Counted from the stretch's first letter, positions 10,801 to 22,450 are shown. The stretch: DNA of 64,000 bases from Telopea speciosissima (GCF_018873765.1 NC_057918.1:69663871-69727870), one strand, 5' to 3'. Notes: a model not told the origin generated them from the letters alone. Program-made: numbers and translations.

Positions 10801-11033
10801 GAAAATCTATACGGGAATTTTAAAAAATTTTCCTGCTAGTTCACCGAAATCCCAAACTAAAATTGAAATAATAGAAGAAGAGACGACTTACTGAAACCGT
10901 GGTCATCAATGGAATACTTGCTGTGGTTATCGCGCTTAAGGGCGATCCTTTCCTTGTTGTATTCTGAGTATTCAGCAAGAATCACCTCTCCTCTAGCAAC
11001 TGAGCAGTAAATCACCAACGATTGCTGCTCCAT
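7862..11033 (-). CDS. VAMP72: VAMP72-type R-SNARE, copy 1, with shortened longin exon
   Basis: Five exons on the - strand: 10892-11033, 9036-9177, 8495-8615, 8303-8365, 7862-8008. Lengths 142, 142, 121, 63 and 147 add to 615 bases, an open frame of 204 residues with all splice sites present; intron 3 begins with GC instead of GT. The product would be a vesicle R-SNARE of the secretory pathway. The longin part runs to about residue 105, the SNARE motif follows with the zero-layer Arg at about residue 139 (VINRGDN), and the C-terminal membrane anchor is [17 protein letters not shown]. Exon 1 is 48 bases shorter than in copy 2: the start (MEQQSL...[13 protein letters not shown]) and end (HGF) align, but the segment corresponding to the first longin helix is missing and its surroundings are diverged. 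The SNARE motif is also more diverged than copy 2 ([18 protein letters not shown]). It is either a specialised paralog or one drifting towards loss; the intact frame argues against an old pseudogene. Intron 2 holds a TRIM element. Confidence 0.78.
8685..8976 (-). mobile_element. TRIM (miniature LTR element) in intron 2 of VAMP72 copy 1
   Basis: Two direct repeats of about 100 bases (8685-8781 and about 8872-8976), each starting TGAG.TAATCCCACAT on the - strand, flank a short interior. Next to the right-hand repeat lies TGGTATTAG (rc of 8861-8869), matching the primer-binding site complementary to initiator Met tRNA. No coding capacity. The repeats have diverged noticeably, so it is an old insertion; the equivalent intron of copy 2 lacks it. 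Confidence 0.65.
9340..9480. repeat. GATCGG-rich dispersed repeat
   Basis: Many 'gatcgg' and 'ggccgatcc' words in intron 1 of VAMP72 copy 1. A related tract lies at 44335-44510. Boundaries and family are not clear. Confidence 0.35.
10051..10170. mobile_element. palindromic foldback element, family B
   Basis: Arms 'gcccagacacatg' near 10073 and 'catgtgtctgggc' near 10129 are exact inverses and are flanked by 'ttctgtgc' and 'gcacacagagaa'. The centre contains 'ccactcagaggggcag'. A second copy at about 39531-39790 has another palindrome inside it. Confidence 0.65.
10322..10460. repeat. repeat in intron 1 of VAMP72 copy 1, shared with copy 2
   Basis: Matches 18197-18360 in intron 1 of copy 2: 'ttatccaaaccatttggagttg', 'aatcttgtgct', 'ctacctatgg', 'ggttcacaag', 'ctcacgtct', 'ccggctta'. 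It resembles LINE 3' sequence. Presence in both introns with the same flank ('acgtatcaagaaa') means it was inserted before the gene duplication. Confidence 0.6.
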
Positions 11034-11222
11034 CTGATCAGGAACCTGTGCTTATTAACAGTAATCCTAGCTAAGAGTTGCAGAGACGACGCAGAGAGCA
11101 AGAGAGAGAGAGAGTCTCAGAGAAAGGAAGGAGACGAGAGAGAGAGAAAAAGATGGGTTTGTATTTGGTTGTTCTTGGGAGAAATTTTCAGCGGAAAAAA
11201 TTTGATGAAAGTATTGGGGGCT

Positions 11223-11223
<1 letters not shown>

Positions 11224-11252
<29 letters not shown>
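11224..11252 (-). promoter_or_regulatory. TA repeat upstream of VAMP72 copy 1
   Basis: A TA dinucleotide run about 190-220 bases upstream of the ATG of copy 1, in the position where copy 2 has a TATA box. It may serve as or have replaced the TATA element. A GA-rich tract (11098-11150) lies between it and the ATG, as in copy 2. Confidence 0.35.
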
Positions 11253-11253
<1 letters not shown>

Positions 11254-11459
11254 GCGCGCGCTTGGCGATGGTAAGAGGTAGATCTTTACCTACCTTAGTT
11301 CTTATCCAAAAAAAAAAAAAAACCCTTTCCTTAATTGGAATCCTAATTTGTTGAACTACCCTTGGCCACCCAAGATAATATCAGAACTGCCACTGTTGTG
11401 AATTTAGTAATCCTCACCCCTGTCGTTTTTTTTGGCAAAATGTTTTTTTGATATTTGTA

Positions 11460-11797
11460 TTAAACTTTTTTTTTTTTGGGTGCACACATGTAGGTTTTTC
11501 GGTCGTATAGATGAGTAATTTGATAGATTGATCATAAGATAACTTTAAATTTTTGTAATATTTATTGAATTTAGTGATATATCTCAATCATATGGTCCTT
11601 TAGGATGACGATTGCTTAAAAAAACTTATCTCTCAGTTTTTAAATTCACTTTAGACTACCATAAACATAAGGTGGGTTGCTTAAAAAAACTTATCTCTCA
11701 GTGATATTCGAATTAGAATATCACTCATTAATATTCACTTTTGTCAAGACTAGACAAGATCAACCATATGAACTTTAGCCACCATGGTGCATAAGTA
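11460..11797. other. intergenic, no gene seen
   Basis: AT-rich; contains a direct repeat of the block 'gcttaaaaaaacttatctctca' type words (around 11611-11635 and 11678-11702). Nothing else recognised. Confidence 0.4.
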
Positions 11798-12190
11798 ATG
11801 TATGTCTCTTTTTGGTCATGTCTGTGGAAATTGAATATGCTCCCAAAAATCAAGATTTTTCTTTGGAGGTGCAACTCTAATTCGTTGGTTGTCAATCGTC
11901 TCCTCTTTCCTAGGAAACTAACCTCCTATCCTTTTTGCCTTTTCTTTAACGAGCAACAGGAGTCCATAGTTCATGCCTTAGTTATTTGTCCATTTGCTGA
12001 TACATGTTGGCATGTTGAGGCAAATACCGGATTTTCTACTTCTTCTATGGAAGTCGAAGCAATTCGGTGTGTAGTGCTTTTGGCTCTTGGCGTTCAACTC
12101 ACCTCTATGGTTATATCTTCTAATAACCTACCAGATGTGATCAAGGCTCATCTCATGATTGGGCTACAAAGTCTATTGTTGATGATATAG
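11798..12190 (+). mobile_element. L1-type LINE fragment (zinc-binding domain after reverse transcriptase)
   Basis: The frame contains LWKLNMLPKIKIFLWR, then HALVICPFADTCW, the pattern of the zf-RVT region downstream of the reverse transcriptase in plant L1 LINEs. Only this segment is present, so it is a 5'- and 3'-truncated relic. Confidence 0.65.
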
Positions 12191-12937
12191 TTTAATTCAT
12201 TTTTTTACTCTTTTCCCTTTTTTGTATTTCTTTCATGTGTCTCAACATCGCACCATTGAATGAAGCATCTTCCACATGTTGAGCTCTCAAGCCCGAACTC
12301 TCCCATGTTTGGTAACCATTCCCCATCAGTCCGGTATGATAAAATGAAAACTAGTGTGAGTCTGTGGCCGGAGTTGCTGAGCCAACATATCCTTGTCCCT
12401 AAAATTTTCAAGGGTGTCCAAACTAAGGAATGAGAAAATATGAAATACATCAAAGGCTAAAACTGGAATTTACCACCATACACGGAAGTCCCACTCGGTC
12501 CTCGTCATCGTAAATTTGAAGAAATCTTCTGGCATGGAAGGTAGATTCAACACGCGTGTATTCGTATTTTTCTGAGAAAAATAAAAAACTTCCAAGTCTT
12601 CAAGTCGTTTTTTCTTGAGGTGAGAATCTGACTTGTTCTCCTCTCTGTTGTTTGGAAAAGGAAACAGAAGGGAAGGGCAAATATAAGGTTTGACCAATGA
12701 GAGAATGTTTTTCCTACACCAATATGTTCCTCTTTTCTTGTAGGTTAAGTTTCAACTTAATTAGTGTTTGTCAAAGTGATTTGATAAAATAGATGTTTGA
12801 GGCTGCATGTCAATATACAAGAAGATATTTGATTCAAGGGAAAAAGAACGCTAATCGGTGATGTCAGACATAGGACCGCATAAAATTAATGCTCAATCCC
12901 TAATGAACTAAAAAATCTCATTCATTTAAATGTTACA

Positions 12938-13454
12938 TAGTTGGAAAATCAGGTTTTTTGACTCGACTCGTCTTTTAGAATAACCTAGTCACTTGGCCTT
13001 GTCAAACCCGGTTAAGACGAGTCACTTTTTTAAATTTTAATGTAATAAATATGTATAAATTAATTTAAAAAATCAGAAAAAATATGGAAAACCCAAAAAA
13101 TAAATAAAAATAAATCAAGGAATCACATATCAATGCATTTTGAATTTATGCTATTGAACAAGAGAAGGGAGTCGAGGAGTTCAGGGTTTCTTATTGTTTT
13201 AGAATACGGATTTGTTATTTTACTCAACTCAATTTCTAAGTGAACCGGCTTTATAGTTTTTTAAAGAAACGACAAAACTTGTCGAATTTGTCATGACTCA
13301 AGTAAAAATACCGAGTCTTATTTGACTCGGACGATTTGTAACCCAATCTCGTCAATTTTTACCATGACCTAGTCTACACAACTCTTGATTAGGTTTTCCG
13401 AAATTTTGACTCCACTCGGCAACTTGCCCCAGTCAAAACCCAATTTTCCAACTA
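12938..13454. mobile_element. non-autonomous DNA transposon with 20-bp inverted ends
   Basis: Ends TAGTTGGAAAATCAGGTTTT and, on the opposite strand, TAGTTGGAAAATTGGGTTTT. The 517-base interior has no coding capacity and contains repeated 'gactcg' words. I could not confirm a target duplication. Confidence 0.6.
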
Positions 13455-13473
13455 TACCTACACACACTCTTAT

Positions 13474-14123
13474 TAAGGGTGTCAAAATCATACCGAAACT
13501 GTTTACCAAAACCAAACCGAGCTGTTTACACCAAAACCATGAAACCATTTAATAAATGGTTATATTTTGATTTTTAAATTAGAACTATTTAGTTAAACGG
13601 TTTAAACCGAACCGTTAAAACCATTGATAAATCATTCAGGAAACCGTTTAAATCGAAATATTAATAATATGTAATGGCAATAATTAACATTAGTGCCTTC
13701 ACAAAATAGGTTGGACAATAGGTTGCTGCTTAATTTGAAAACAATGAAAATCAAACATGAATTGGTAGAAGTATATATGTGGCATTTGTAATAAAATGAT
13801 TGGGTTGGATTCATTCAAAATACATTAATATAATAATATTCAACATTTCTATGAATATTTTGATTTCTCTATGAATTAGAAGCATGTCCTTTTCAATGTG
13901 GCTTGTTGAGTACATCCAACAAACATTAAATTCTGTGTAAAACAGACAAACCATTTTGGAATCAAGTATCTAAACTTAGTTAGGGCCGATAAACCAAAAC
14001 CGTTTATTAAATGGTTGTGGTTTCAATAACTGAAACCATTTAATAAACGGTTTGGTTATGGTTTGGTTTCATCTAAAAATCCTTGCACCGAACTTAACCG
14101 AACCGTTCCGTTTCACACCCTTA
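13474..14123. mobile_element. hAT-like non-autonomous transposon with exact 8-bp target duplication
   Basis: Ends TAAGGGTGTCAAAATC and, on the opposite strand, TAAGGGTGTGAAACGG. ACTCTTAT occurs on both sides (13466-13473 and 14124-14131). The 650-base interior is rich in 'aaccgtttaataaacggtt' type words and codes for nothing recognisable. It lies only 19 bases from the preceding element. Confidence 0.88.
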
Positions 14124-14489
14124 ACTCTTATTGCCCCTGCGATGGTGCAGACGCTATATGACCGGTTAGCATTCTCTTGGCTCTTGATTTAATTAAGCTT
14201 TGGTCGGGACTATTAAATCATTTGTCCAAATGGCTCAAAATTATAAAGCTTCTAATAAATAATGATGCGCAAGTTTGTCCACCAAAATTAGGCCTCAATG
14301 ATAGTAATCAAGGATGTGAGGGAATTATGCATATAGTGGTGATGGGACCCAACTTCTTTATTTTGAGCCGAACCCATATCATCTTGTTCTTTCGTTGGAT
14401 TGGATTGCATTTTCCTATGGATGAGCTTTGTGATTCATTTCATTCACCTACTCATACAACTGTTGGTTTTTAAACCAAATGATGGCCAT

Positions 14490-14935
14490 CACCTTATCGT
14501 TACTGATGACAGTAGACTACTCAGGAGTCACTGTGGGCATCCTGGTTTCTAAGGTTCAGTAGCTGAAGTGGAAAGAAAAACAATCGAACAAGCTGTCAAA
14601 GATGGCAAGGGCATAGGGCATCTAGTACCTAGAAGTTTGGACGGACTCGAATCAAATGTCACCATGGCTTACTTCAAAACTTTCATCACTATAACTTCGG
14701 TCTCTTTTTCTTTTATTTATGACATTACACAACTACTTAAATCTTTTAGATCAAAGGTAGTAAAGAAGGTTCCTCATGATCATGTTCATATGCGTCATGT
14801 TTTTGCTAAGTTTACTAGATGTTTATAGCTCTCAGCTAACTTTGTAGAGAGCAATGCTACTCTTTGTAATTTTTCTATTTCTCTTAAGTTTTATAAATAT
14901 TTCCTTCCCACAAAAAAAATAATAAAAAAAAGACT
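14490..14935 (+). mobile_element. L1-type LINE 3' end (RNase H-like tail and A-rich end)
   Basis: The frame at 14568-14828 ends with ITQLLKSFRSKVVKKVPHD then HVFAKFTRCL, resembling the C-terminal RNase H-like end of plant L1 ORF2. It is followed by about 80 bases of 3' sequence and an A-rich tail near 14910-14932. The upstream part (14177-14473) is open but not recognised. Confidence 0.5.
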
Positions 14936-15533
14936 TTCTTATTTTAATACATGAAAGAGTGGAATTGGGCTCAAAACTTGGTGTCTGTATAATGTGAGGG
15001 GATTCTGTCACTAGAGTTTGGCACCATGTTGATCCTTTTCCCATAATTTTTTGATCAACTTCGTACTGATATACAGGCATTGGACCATTTCTTCTAACAT
15101 GGTTTCTTTCTTTTTCTTCTTTTTTTTTTTTTTTTTCAGTTAAAAAACTTTGATTAAACACAACATAATTACAAAGACAACAAGTTCACGAATCATTCCA
15201 ACAGAATTAGTAGTGCAATCCTTACTTGACAATAGGCAAAGCCCTGCCACATCATGTTCTAAACTAACAACGCATCTATGCAAGAAAAAACAATGTGCAG
15301 CAGGAAAGCAGTAGCCATAGCCCATAGGTACTGAAATGGAGATGGTATCGTTGCTCTGTGAAAGGAAAATTGCAGCTCCCCTAATCTCTCTCACGCGCAG
15401 AATTTTTTTAACCGGAAAATTTATATATTTCATGAGGCAACCAATTCAGGGTTGAGAGACGAAAGACACTATACTCCACAAGTTAAAGCCCCCTTCCTAC
15501 CATTGGATTGGTTGCTTCACCGCAGACGATCCC
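14936..15533. other. intergenic between the VAMP72 copies, no gene seen
   Basis: Contains T runs near 15120-15137. The words 'cattggaccatttctt' here (about 15080) recur near 25045 on the far side of copy 2. Open frames in both strands show no family resemblance. Confidence 0.4.
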
Positions 15534-15852
15534 ATGTCCCAAATTGGTAAATGTCAGATGTTTGAGCAGAAAGCTAGTTCTGCACCTATATATACCTTGC
15601 AAAAAACCTTTATAACAACAGCAACATTCACACAAATTTCCCATCGACATGGAGCAAATTACTCTAAAATATGTTTATTTCAAAAAATATTCTCAAATAT
15701 CAAAGAAACTTCTATTAAAATACAAAGAATTTCGGCTAATAATCTATACAAGCAATGTCATACAAATACAAAACATTCCCATCCCAAAAGGCTAGCAGAT
15801 AGGTAAGCAGGGTATCTGAATGAATACAAAATAGACCAAAAAATTTGAAGGG

Positions 15853-15885
15853 GGTGGGGGGTGGGGGGTGGGGGGTGGGAGGACA
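15853..15885 (+). repeat. G-run minisatellite, potential G-quadruplex
   Basis: Four blocks of five or six Gs separated by single Ts, a regular 7-base period. It lies about 130-160 bases beyond the stop codon of VAMP72 copy 2, so the transcript, if it extends that far, carries the C-rich strand. Copy 1 lacks it. Confidence 0.7.
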
Positions 15886-16014
15886 ACAAAACAAGAGGTG
15901 GGATGGTTAGAGAACTCATTCACAAGGGAAATTTGAACAGCGTGACACCTAGTAAGGAAGTTCTAAGCAGAGTTTTAGATGTTGGGCACATCAAGCAGAA
16001 GTAGGCGAGCCACA

Positions 16015-19000
16015 TCAACATTTAAAGCCATGGCATACTGACAAAATTATGATGAGGATCAAAGCAATAATAATACCCAAAACAATCAGCTTTATCTTCA
16101 TATTCTGTATCCACATTTTCCTCCTCATCTTGGTCCCCTGTTGCCGGAAATCTTGGGCCTGTAACAGAGTATTAATGGCAGCAGACATTACATCACAGGT
16201 TTAATAGCAGGAATGCATCCATCAAGAGGAATAGTAGAGTGAATGAAAATGAAATGCAGACTAAAACTACGATAAAATCCAACAATCCCCATCAGACTTT
16301 TAGGGAATAACGACTAATTGTCATAATATCAGCCAATTTCATTCTTTTAACTAATTGAGGAAGATTGTTCATTCCTGGAAGGATAGATTGCCTCACAGAA
16401 ACAGCTGGTCCAACCAATCAGGGTGAAAATGACAGTTCTAGGAGGCCTTCCTATTGTGAACTATGGGGGAACAAAATGCTATTTGCAACCAAAGAGAGAA
16501 AAAGGGGGGAGGGAAGGGGTGTCTGCCGCAGTAAAAGTAATATTAAATATTAGGTAGGTGTATGCCTTTCCTAACCTGTGAACGAAGATTCTCTGTTTTG
16601 TCCACCAGAACCTCTATCTTCTCACCACGGTCAAGAACCTAAACAAAAATCAAGTTGAGTAACTAACTGCAAAACATTTTCCAAAATGAAAAAAAACGCA
16701 TAAAGCAAATTTTATTACAGTTAGACAATAAACCGCAATCTCTTGCCTTCTCTATGTTTTCCATCATCACTCCCTTAACTTCTGAAACCTGAGCTTTCAC
16801 TTTTGAAAGCTTGCTGATTTCCTCGGGATGATCCACACAATACTGCATGTGCTCCTTCAGTTTTGACCTAAATCATTAGGAATGAACTATTTCATTTGTT
16901 CCTCATTTGATGAATACAAAGGACATTCTGATAAACGGCTAGACAAATGGAATTACCCAAATTCTTTGTTCAGGCTTTTGGCAACAGCAGTTGCAGCTTT
17001 TCCTCCTCCATATTTCTTGTTGAAATCCTCCTTAACTCGCTCAAGGAACGCAATAGGGAGTTGTCTACCAGCAGACTCCACTGCAACTACACAAAAGGCT
17101 GCAGTATGCAGACAAACCTAAACTCAGTTCCATATCAAGAAAAGGATAATGGGCAAAGAGATGAGCTAATATTACATACTACTCAAGCAAGTTGGACAGG
17201 CATCTTAGTTGAGACCAGAAACACCAATTATGGCAATCACCAGAATATGTACTAAATCTTATGGTTCAGGTTTTCATTTATTTCATATATGTTCTGTCCT
17301 ACTTCACTGTCTTATTTAATTTGATGGATTATGAATAGAAATATTGTAAAGACCAATCTGTACATTCTAATATAATGAAGGACAGATACATGGCAAAGGC
17401 AGTTATGGCCAGTATCACCTACTAATTTCATCCCCCCCCCCCCCCCCAAAAAAAAAAAAGAAGGATGTGATACAGTTTTCATATACAGAGAAGAGGAAAA
17501 TGTCACATACAAGGCTGCAGCAGCAACAGATTAAAGCAATAACGCCACATCACCCACTTTTATTACTTTCAAAACTCAATCCAGATATAATTACATCTGT
17601 GAGGCTGTCAGGCTGAGGCTGTGAAATGATACTTGTAACTTGTATTTTTAACATAAAAATGGCCGAGAAGGAATGTAATATTGTACAGCTAGGCCAAAAT
17701 AGTAGGGGGCAACACTTTTGGTAGTTGAATTTTTACAAATGGCAAGCATTTAGCACAGTTATTTTGGGAAGCAAAATGAAGTAATCAATACGTTAGTTGT
17801 TGATAACTGACATTTGGAAATTGGAAAAGTTTGAACCGCATCCACATATGCAACTTTAACCCAGACCCTTCTGTTTCATGTACAAATTATGTGATTGTTT
17901 GAGAGCAAAATATAATGTAATTTCATATCCAAGAACTAAAATATCAACTTGAAACAAAAATAGGAAAGGTATTAGTAAAACAGGATCAAAGTCTTCTATC
18001 TATCCAATTGAAGACGTAGGCACAGAATATGTTAAGATTGATGACTAGGAAAAGAATCTCATAACCCAACAGCTCTCTCTCCTCTATTCTGCCTCCCCAC
18101 CCCCCCCCCCAAAAAAAAGAAAGAAAAAGAAGAGAATATTCTATCATATGAATTGCATTCGCATTTCTCTATCAAACAGTGAAAAATATATATAACGTAT
18201 CAAGAAAATTAAACTAGTCAACCCACTAAGCCTTATCCAAACTATTTGGAGTTGGCTATAGAAATCTTGTGCTGTCATCCCACTCTACCTATGGTGATGT
18301 CTTCAGGTTCACAAGACCTCACGTCTATTCTATTATTTCAATTTCAAGCCGGCTTATCTTAGACCACTTCTTGTCTTTTTTACCACCTCTAACTTGCATG
18401 ATACCAGTCCTAATCACAGGTGAATTCAAAGCAATACCTTTATTCAAATGATAAACAAAAGAATTAAAAAAAAAAAAAAGGAATCTTTTAAATGAAAAAC
18501 AATATTTATAATAGAAGGCACATAGGAGTGCAAGGATATCAATCATAATATGATAGAATGTGATAGGTAGGGGATGGAGAAACATACAACACAGAAGCTT
18601 AAGAGTGTTGTCAACAGTCAAACCTAAGTAGAGTATCCCGGAGCATAACTTCTCTAAGGGCCACTGCCCCAGCTTGTTGGGAAGGCTAATATCAGCCTGG
18701 GCCTCCAAATGAAGGAATAATCCAATTTCATCATCTCCTTGCAAGGTTGTCTAGTTGGTATTTAACACCATACATTTATTCAATGAAAAAAAAATGTTAT
18801 CCAGTAGACTATAGCAATCCAAAACTAGTGTCTGAGTACCATCTCAAGATGTAGATCAGAATCTGCTCTGCATATTGTCCTTTATGAAAGCTTTCCCTTA
18901 CTGTTCACCAGTTGTCATTTAGAAAAACTATTGTCAGTGGCACCTGTTACAAAGTAATTCCTGGACGGATAGTTTGCCATCTTAGACTCATGAGAGACCT

Positions 19001-21791
19001 AAACTACAGGGAAGTTGACGTCTCGTCAACCTTTTGTTTCCCATGGAAACTCCAGTTCCTTAGTCTAAAGATTGTTGCAACTGGGAGGCAGATTCTGAGG
19101 CACATTTATTTAATCTTATCAGACTTGGGTGCAATTCTCTCCACAGAAATTCATTTGAATTCAGTTCCCCTTAATGAGGCCTTCTTCATGTAGATCCGGC
19201 CAAGATTTTGTTTATGATCACTTTATTGCTAGGAAATAGTCTAGTACCAACATATTTTAAATCATAAAATTTCAGATCCATTCATTGAAAGTGAGCAATT
19301 AGATTTGCTTAACAAAAGGTGATTTAATTTGCCAAAAATTTGGAGTGTGTGTGTGTGTATGAGAGAGAGAGAGAGAGAGAGATTTAACCAAAATAGAATG
19401 TAATTTAGTCACTACATATATAACCGCATGTAGGTGGGGGGATTTTTAATCAGGATTCAGGTATTTAAAATTTAAGATTGGATTTGAATCAAAATAAAGG
19501 TACATGGTGAAACCCAGGGATAAACAAGTACTTAGTCCAATGTCATGTTAGGGACAATGATGCTATAACACAAAACATACCTATCAACAAAGCAATAAAA
19601 ATATAGTAGGAGAAATAAATAACAAGCTCAGGAAAAGTTAATGTAACAGTCAAAAGTCATGACAATTGCAGGTAAATGTAACTATCTAACAACCAAAAAG
19701 CTTGAGTTAAATTAAAATTTATCAAATAAAATCACTAGACAAAATGAACATACTACACACCCATAGAAACAATAAGATCAACATGAAGAACTCTTAACAC
19801 TTTTTGAGGCTTTGGGAGAAACCGCAGAATCCAAGAAACAGAAGCACTAATAACTACAAATGAAGGAGAAAACATAGTGGTTCTTTCCCCTTTAAGAAAA
19901 TCAGAACTAAGACATAGATATAATGCAGCATAGAGGAATATCTAGCAAAAACACATTAAATATTACAGTTTATCAAGCACACCATTTACAAATAATAAAA
20001 TTCTAAACATATTTTAATTTTATTGAAATAGTCTTGGAACTACGATCTGCAAAAGGTTTTGTACGTGAGAAATCACCCAGCTTAAAGAATCCAATAAGTG
20101 TCTCACACATATCCTTAATGGTTTTTGTTTTAAGTTTATTAATAATGACTAATGCAATTTATCTTTAATTAAAAAAAAAAAAAAACCTTAAATGACTCCG
20201 AATATAAAGAACCATGATGCAGAACAGCTCCACATTCTTAAGGTCTGAGCAAGGACCCAAGTCAAGTTCTAATCTTGTGCAGTTTTTGCATGAAGTGCTT
20301 GCCCTTAGACTCAAAACTGCATCCTCATGCTTGCAACCCGAGCTTTTACCACCACACCAAACAAAGGCAAGTTACTTGACTAAGAAAATAATCTTTATTT
20401 GATCAACACTGGATGTAGCAGGATATGAAATATTTAATTTGCGATAGAACATGTGAATTTGTTAGGCCAAACCAAAATTACCAGCATAAAGTACCTGTAG
20501 CTCCTACAATACAATAAGCTTACAAAGCCAAATAAACATCCTGATCAATTTGCCCATCTGAAGCTATCCAAATAAATAAATGCTGGTTGATCAGAGAAAC
20601 TTATTTTAAATTACAAGAGAAATTTTGAAGTAACCCAGTGATAGCTGACATATATGGGTTAATTAATGAGTGGAACTAGGAGATAAATCATGACAAATTC
20701 TGAAAATGGCATATGGCAATACTAAAATCTTGGATAAGAACCCAAAAAAATCCATAATGATACAACATCTCGATGAGACATGACATCAATTGATTAATAT
20801 TTCAGGGATAAAGGTTCTAGCAACAGAAGAGAGAACATTTGCTGGGAGAGGACGAGTATTAAACGGAAAATCAGAGAACAGAGAATCTCTATGAACCAAA
20901 CAGCAGGGAATACCTAAAATAAACATCGAATTTCTACTTAAAAGGCAGTTTAATGAATTTCCAGGATTTTTGCAAACTAAAATACAACCTAAGGTGTTTT
21001 GGAATCAAACTTCCTTGCGTCGCCAAGACACGGGGAATTAAAAAAAAGAAACAACATCATACAATAGACTGGATTGAAGTCACTCATTCTTCTAACTATT
21101 TCTTAACATGTTATCTTCGATGCCTCCTATCAACCCCAGGAGGATTACCCAAAAATGGATCAGATAATGCATCAGCTGCAAACTTCATAAAACCTTGTGT
21201 GTATTTATTTTTACCACGCGAAGTCCATCTCCCTAGCAAATCCCCAAAGCTCACCTCAACTCAGGGCTAAAGAATCAGAAAGCTACAAAATGACAAAAGA
21301 TCTAATCCAAAATGCCTTGTTTAAAAGAGCATGCAGACATTGTCGAATAAAAATATATATGATCCGATAAAAGAAATAGAAGGAGGGGAGAATCGCTGAA
21401 GATAACAAAAAAAAAAAAAAAATAACAGCGTTTGTTCTCTGGGGAAGAAAATAAATAAGAGTATAGAGATCATGTATACACATAAGACAGAATTTAATGG
21501 TAGAGCAAAGAAATAATTCGATAAGAATGAATCATCTGCAGATCAAATCAAGCAAACCAAATCGACAAAATCGAGGAGATAATGGAAGATGAACGACTTA
21601 CTGAAACCTTCCGCAACGAGGTAATTGAAGGTGTGGCTATCGCAATTGTAGGTGAACTTGTTGTTGCTTGCAGGCAGCTTTTGAAGACATTGAGATGCGA
21701 TGGTGGTGAAATTCCCACTAAATTCTGTGTATTCAACAAGGATCACCGTTCCTCGAGCAACGAAGCTGTAGATCAACGATTGCTGCCCCAT
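16015..21791 (-). CDS. VAMP72: VAMP72-type R-SNARE, copy 2 (VAMP721/722-like)
   Basis: Five exons on the - strand: 21602-21791, 16957-17098, 16747-16867, 16576-16638, 16015-16158. They total 660 bases and 219 residues, the normal size for plant VAMP72 proteins. Residues 1 to about 120 are the longin domain ([62 protein letters not shown]). The SNARE motif follows with the zero-layer Arg155 ([18 protein letters not shown]). The tail anchor is about residues 196-213 with a short lumenal CHGFKC. Members of this family act on secretory vesicles going to the plasma membrane and cell plate, pairing with SYP1-type syntaxins. Intron 3 starts with GC (GAGAAG|GCAAGAG) as in copy 1; the others are GT-AG. 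Intron 1 is 4.5 kb. Exon-intron layout, 3' flank and promoter region are shared with copy 1, showing a segmental tandem duplication. Start ATG chosen by the conserved [14 protein letters not shown]. Confidence 0.95.
17429..17447. repeat. poly-C tract in intron 1 of VAMP72 copy 2
   Basis: A run of Cs followed by As. Similar C runs occur at 18102-18111, and a G run at 34997-35012. Long homopolymers like these may have uncertain length in an assembly. Confidence 0.5.
18197..18360. repeat. repeat in intron 1 of VAMP72 copy 2, shared with copy 1
   Basis: Counterpart of 10322-10460 (see that entry). It begins 'acgtatcaagaaa' in both copies and has 'gccttatcc', 'atttggagttggctat' and 'accacttcttgtc', similar to LINE 3' sequence found elsewhere in the window. 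Confidence 0.6.
19350..19382 (+). repeat. GT then GA microsatellite
   Basis: A short GT repeat followed directly by a GA repeat, inside intron 1 of VAMP72 copy 2. Confidence 0.6.
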
Positions 21792-22007
21792 CTCAGGAAC
21801 ACTAACACTAATCCTAGGAGTTGCAGAAACGGAAAGAGAGAATCAGAGAAAAGAAGGAGACAAGCCGAGACACGAGAGAGAGAGAGAGAGAGCAAAAAAA
21901 AACAAAGAAAGGGAAGAGGGAGAGATCCCACTGTACGACCGGAGAACGATGGGTTAGTTTTTTGGGTGCAACTTGCGAGAAAATGTTGGAGAAAAGACGG
22001 AATAAAG

Positions 22008-22018
22008 TATTTATATAG
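22008..22018 (-). promoter_or_regulatory. TATA box of VAMP72 copy 2
   Basis: CTATATAAATA on the - strand, about 217 bases upstream of the ATG. A GA/CT-rich leader (21875-21895 on the + strand GA) lies between them, as in copy 1. The surrounding block (about 22070-22150) is alignable with the flank of copy 1 (about 11270-11400). Confidence 0.5.
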
Positions 22019-22229
22019 ATATCAATAAATAACTTTCGACCAATAAATATAGCGGGAGACAGTGAGAGGCTTACCTTCCTTTAGTTGGGAAGCCTAATTT
22101 GTTGAACTACCCTCATCCTTCATTGATAATATCAGAACTGCCACTATTGTGATAATTTGTACCACTAATCCATGTGTTTTTTGTTCCTTTTTTACAACCA
22201 TACATAACAATTTCATTAATCTACATCAA

Positions 22230-22450
22230 ATCACTCTTTTATACCTGAGCATCTCAAGGCCTCCATTGAATTTGTCCATACCGTCTCAAATGAATCTCTC
22301 ATAACTTATCATGTATTAGGATTACTTTCAAATAAACTCTATTACGATCATTTCTTACTTTATCATTTCTAATTTCACCACACGTCCTCATCTACGATAC
22401 ACTTAATTTATCTATATGACACTTCTTAACAATCCAACATTTCACACAAT
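22230..22450 (-). mobile_element. LINE fragment (RTE-like, interior)
   Basis: The tract 'ggcctccattgaatttgtccataccgtctcaaatgaa...cacacgtcctcatct' corresponds to the part of the LINE upstream of its 3' end, as seen at 30930-31085. 5'- and 3'-truncated. It borders the promoter region of VAMP72 copy 2. Confidence 0.55.

Noticed and set aside
11022-11354. Frame overlapping the VAMP72 copy 1 start on the + strand
   Set aside because: It reads the GA and TA repeats of the promoter and leader; shadow of a real gene.
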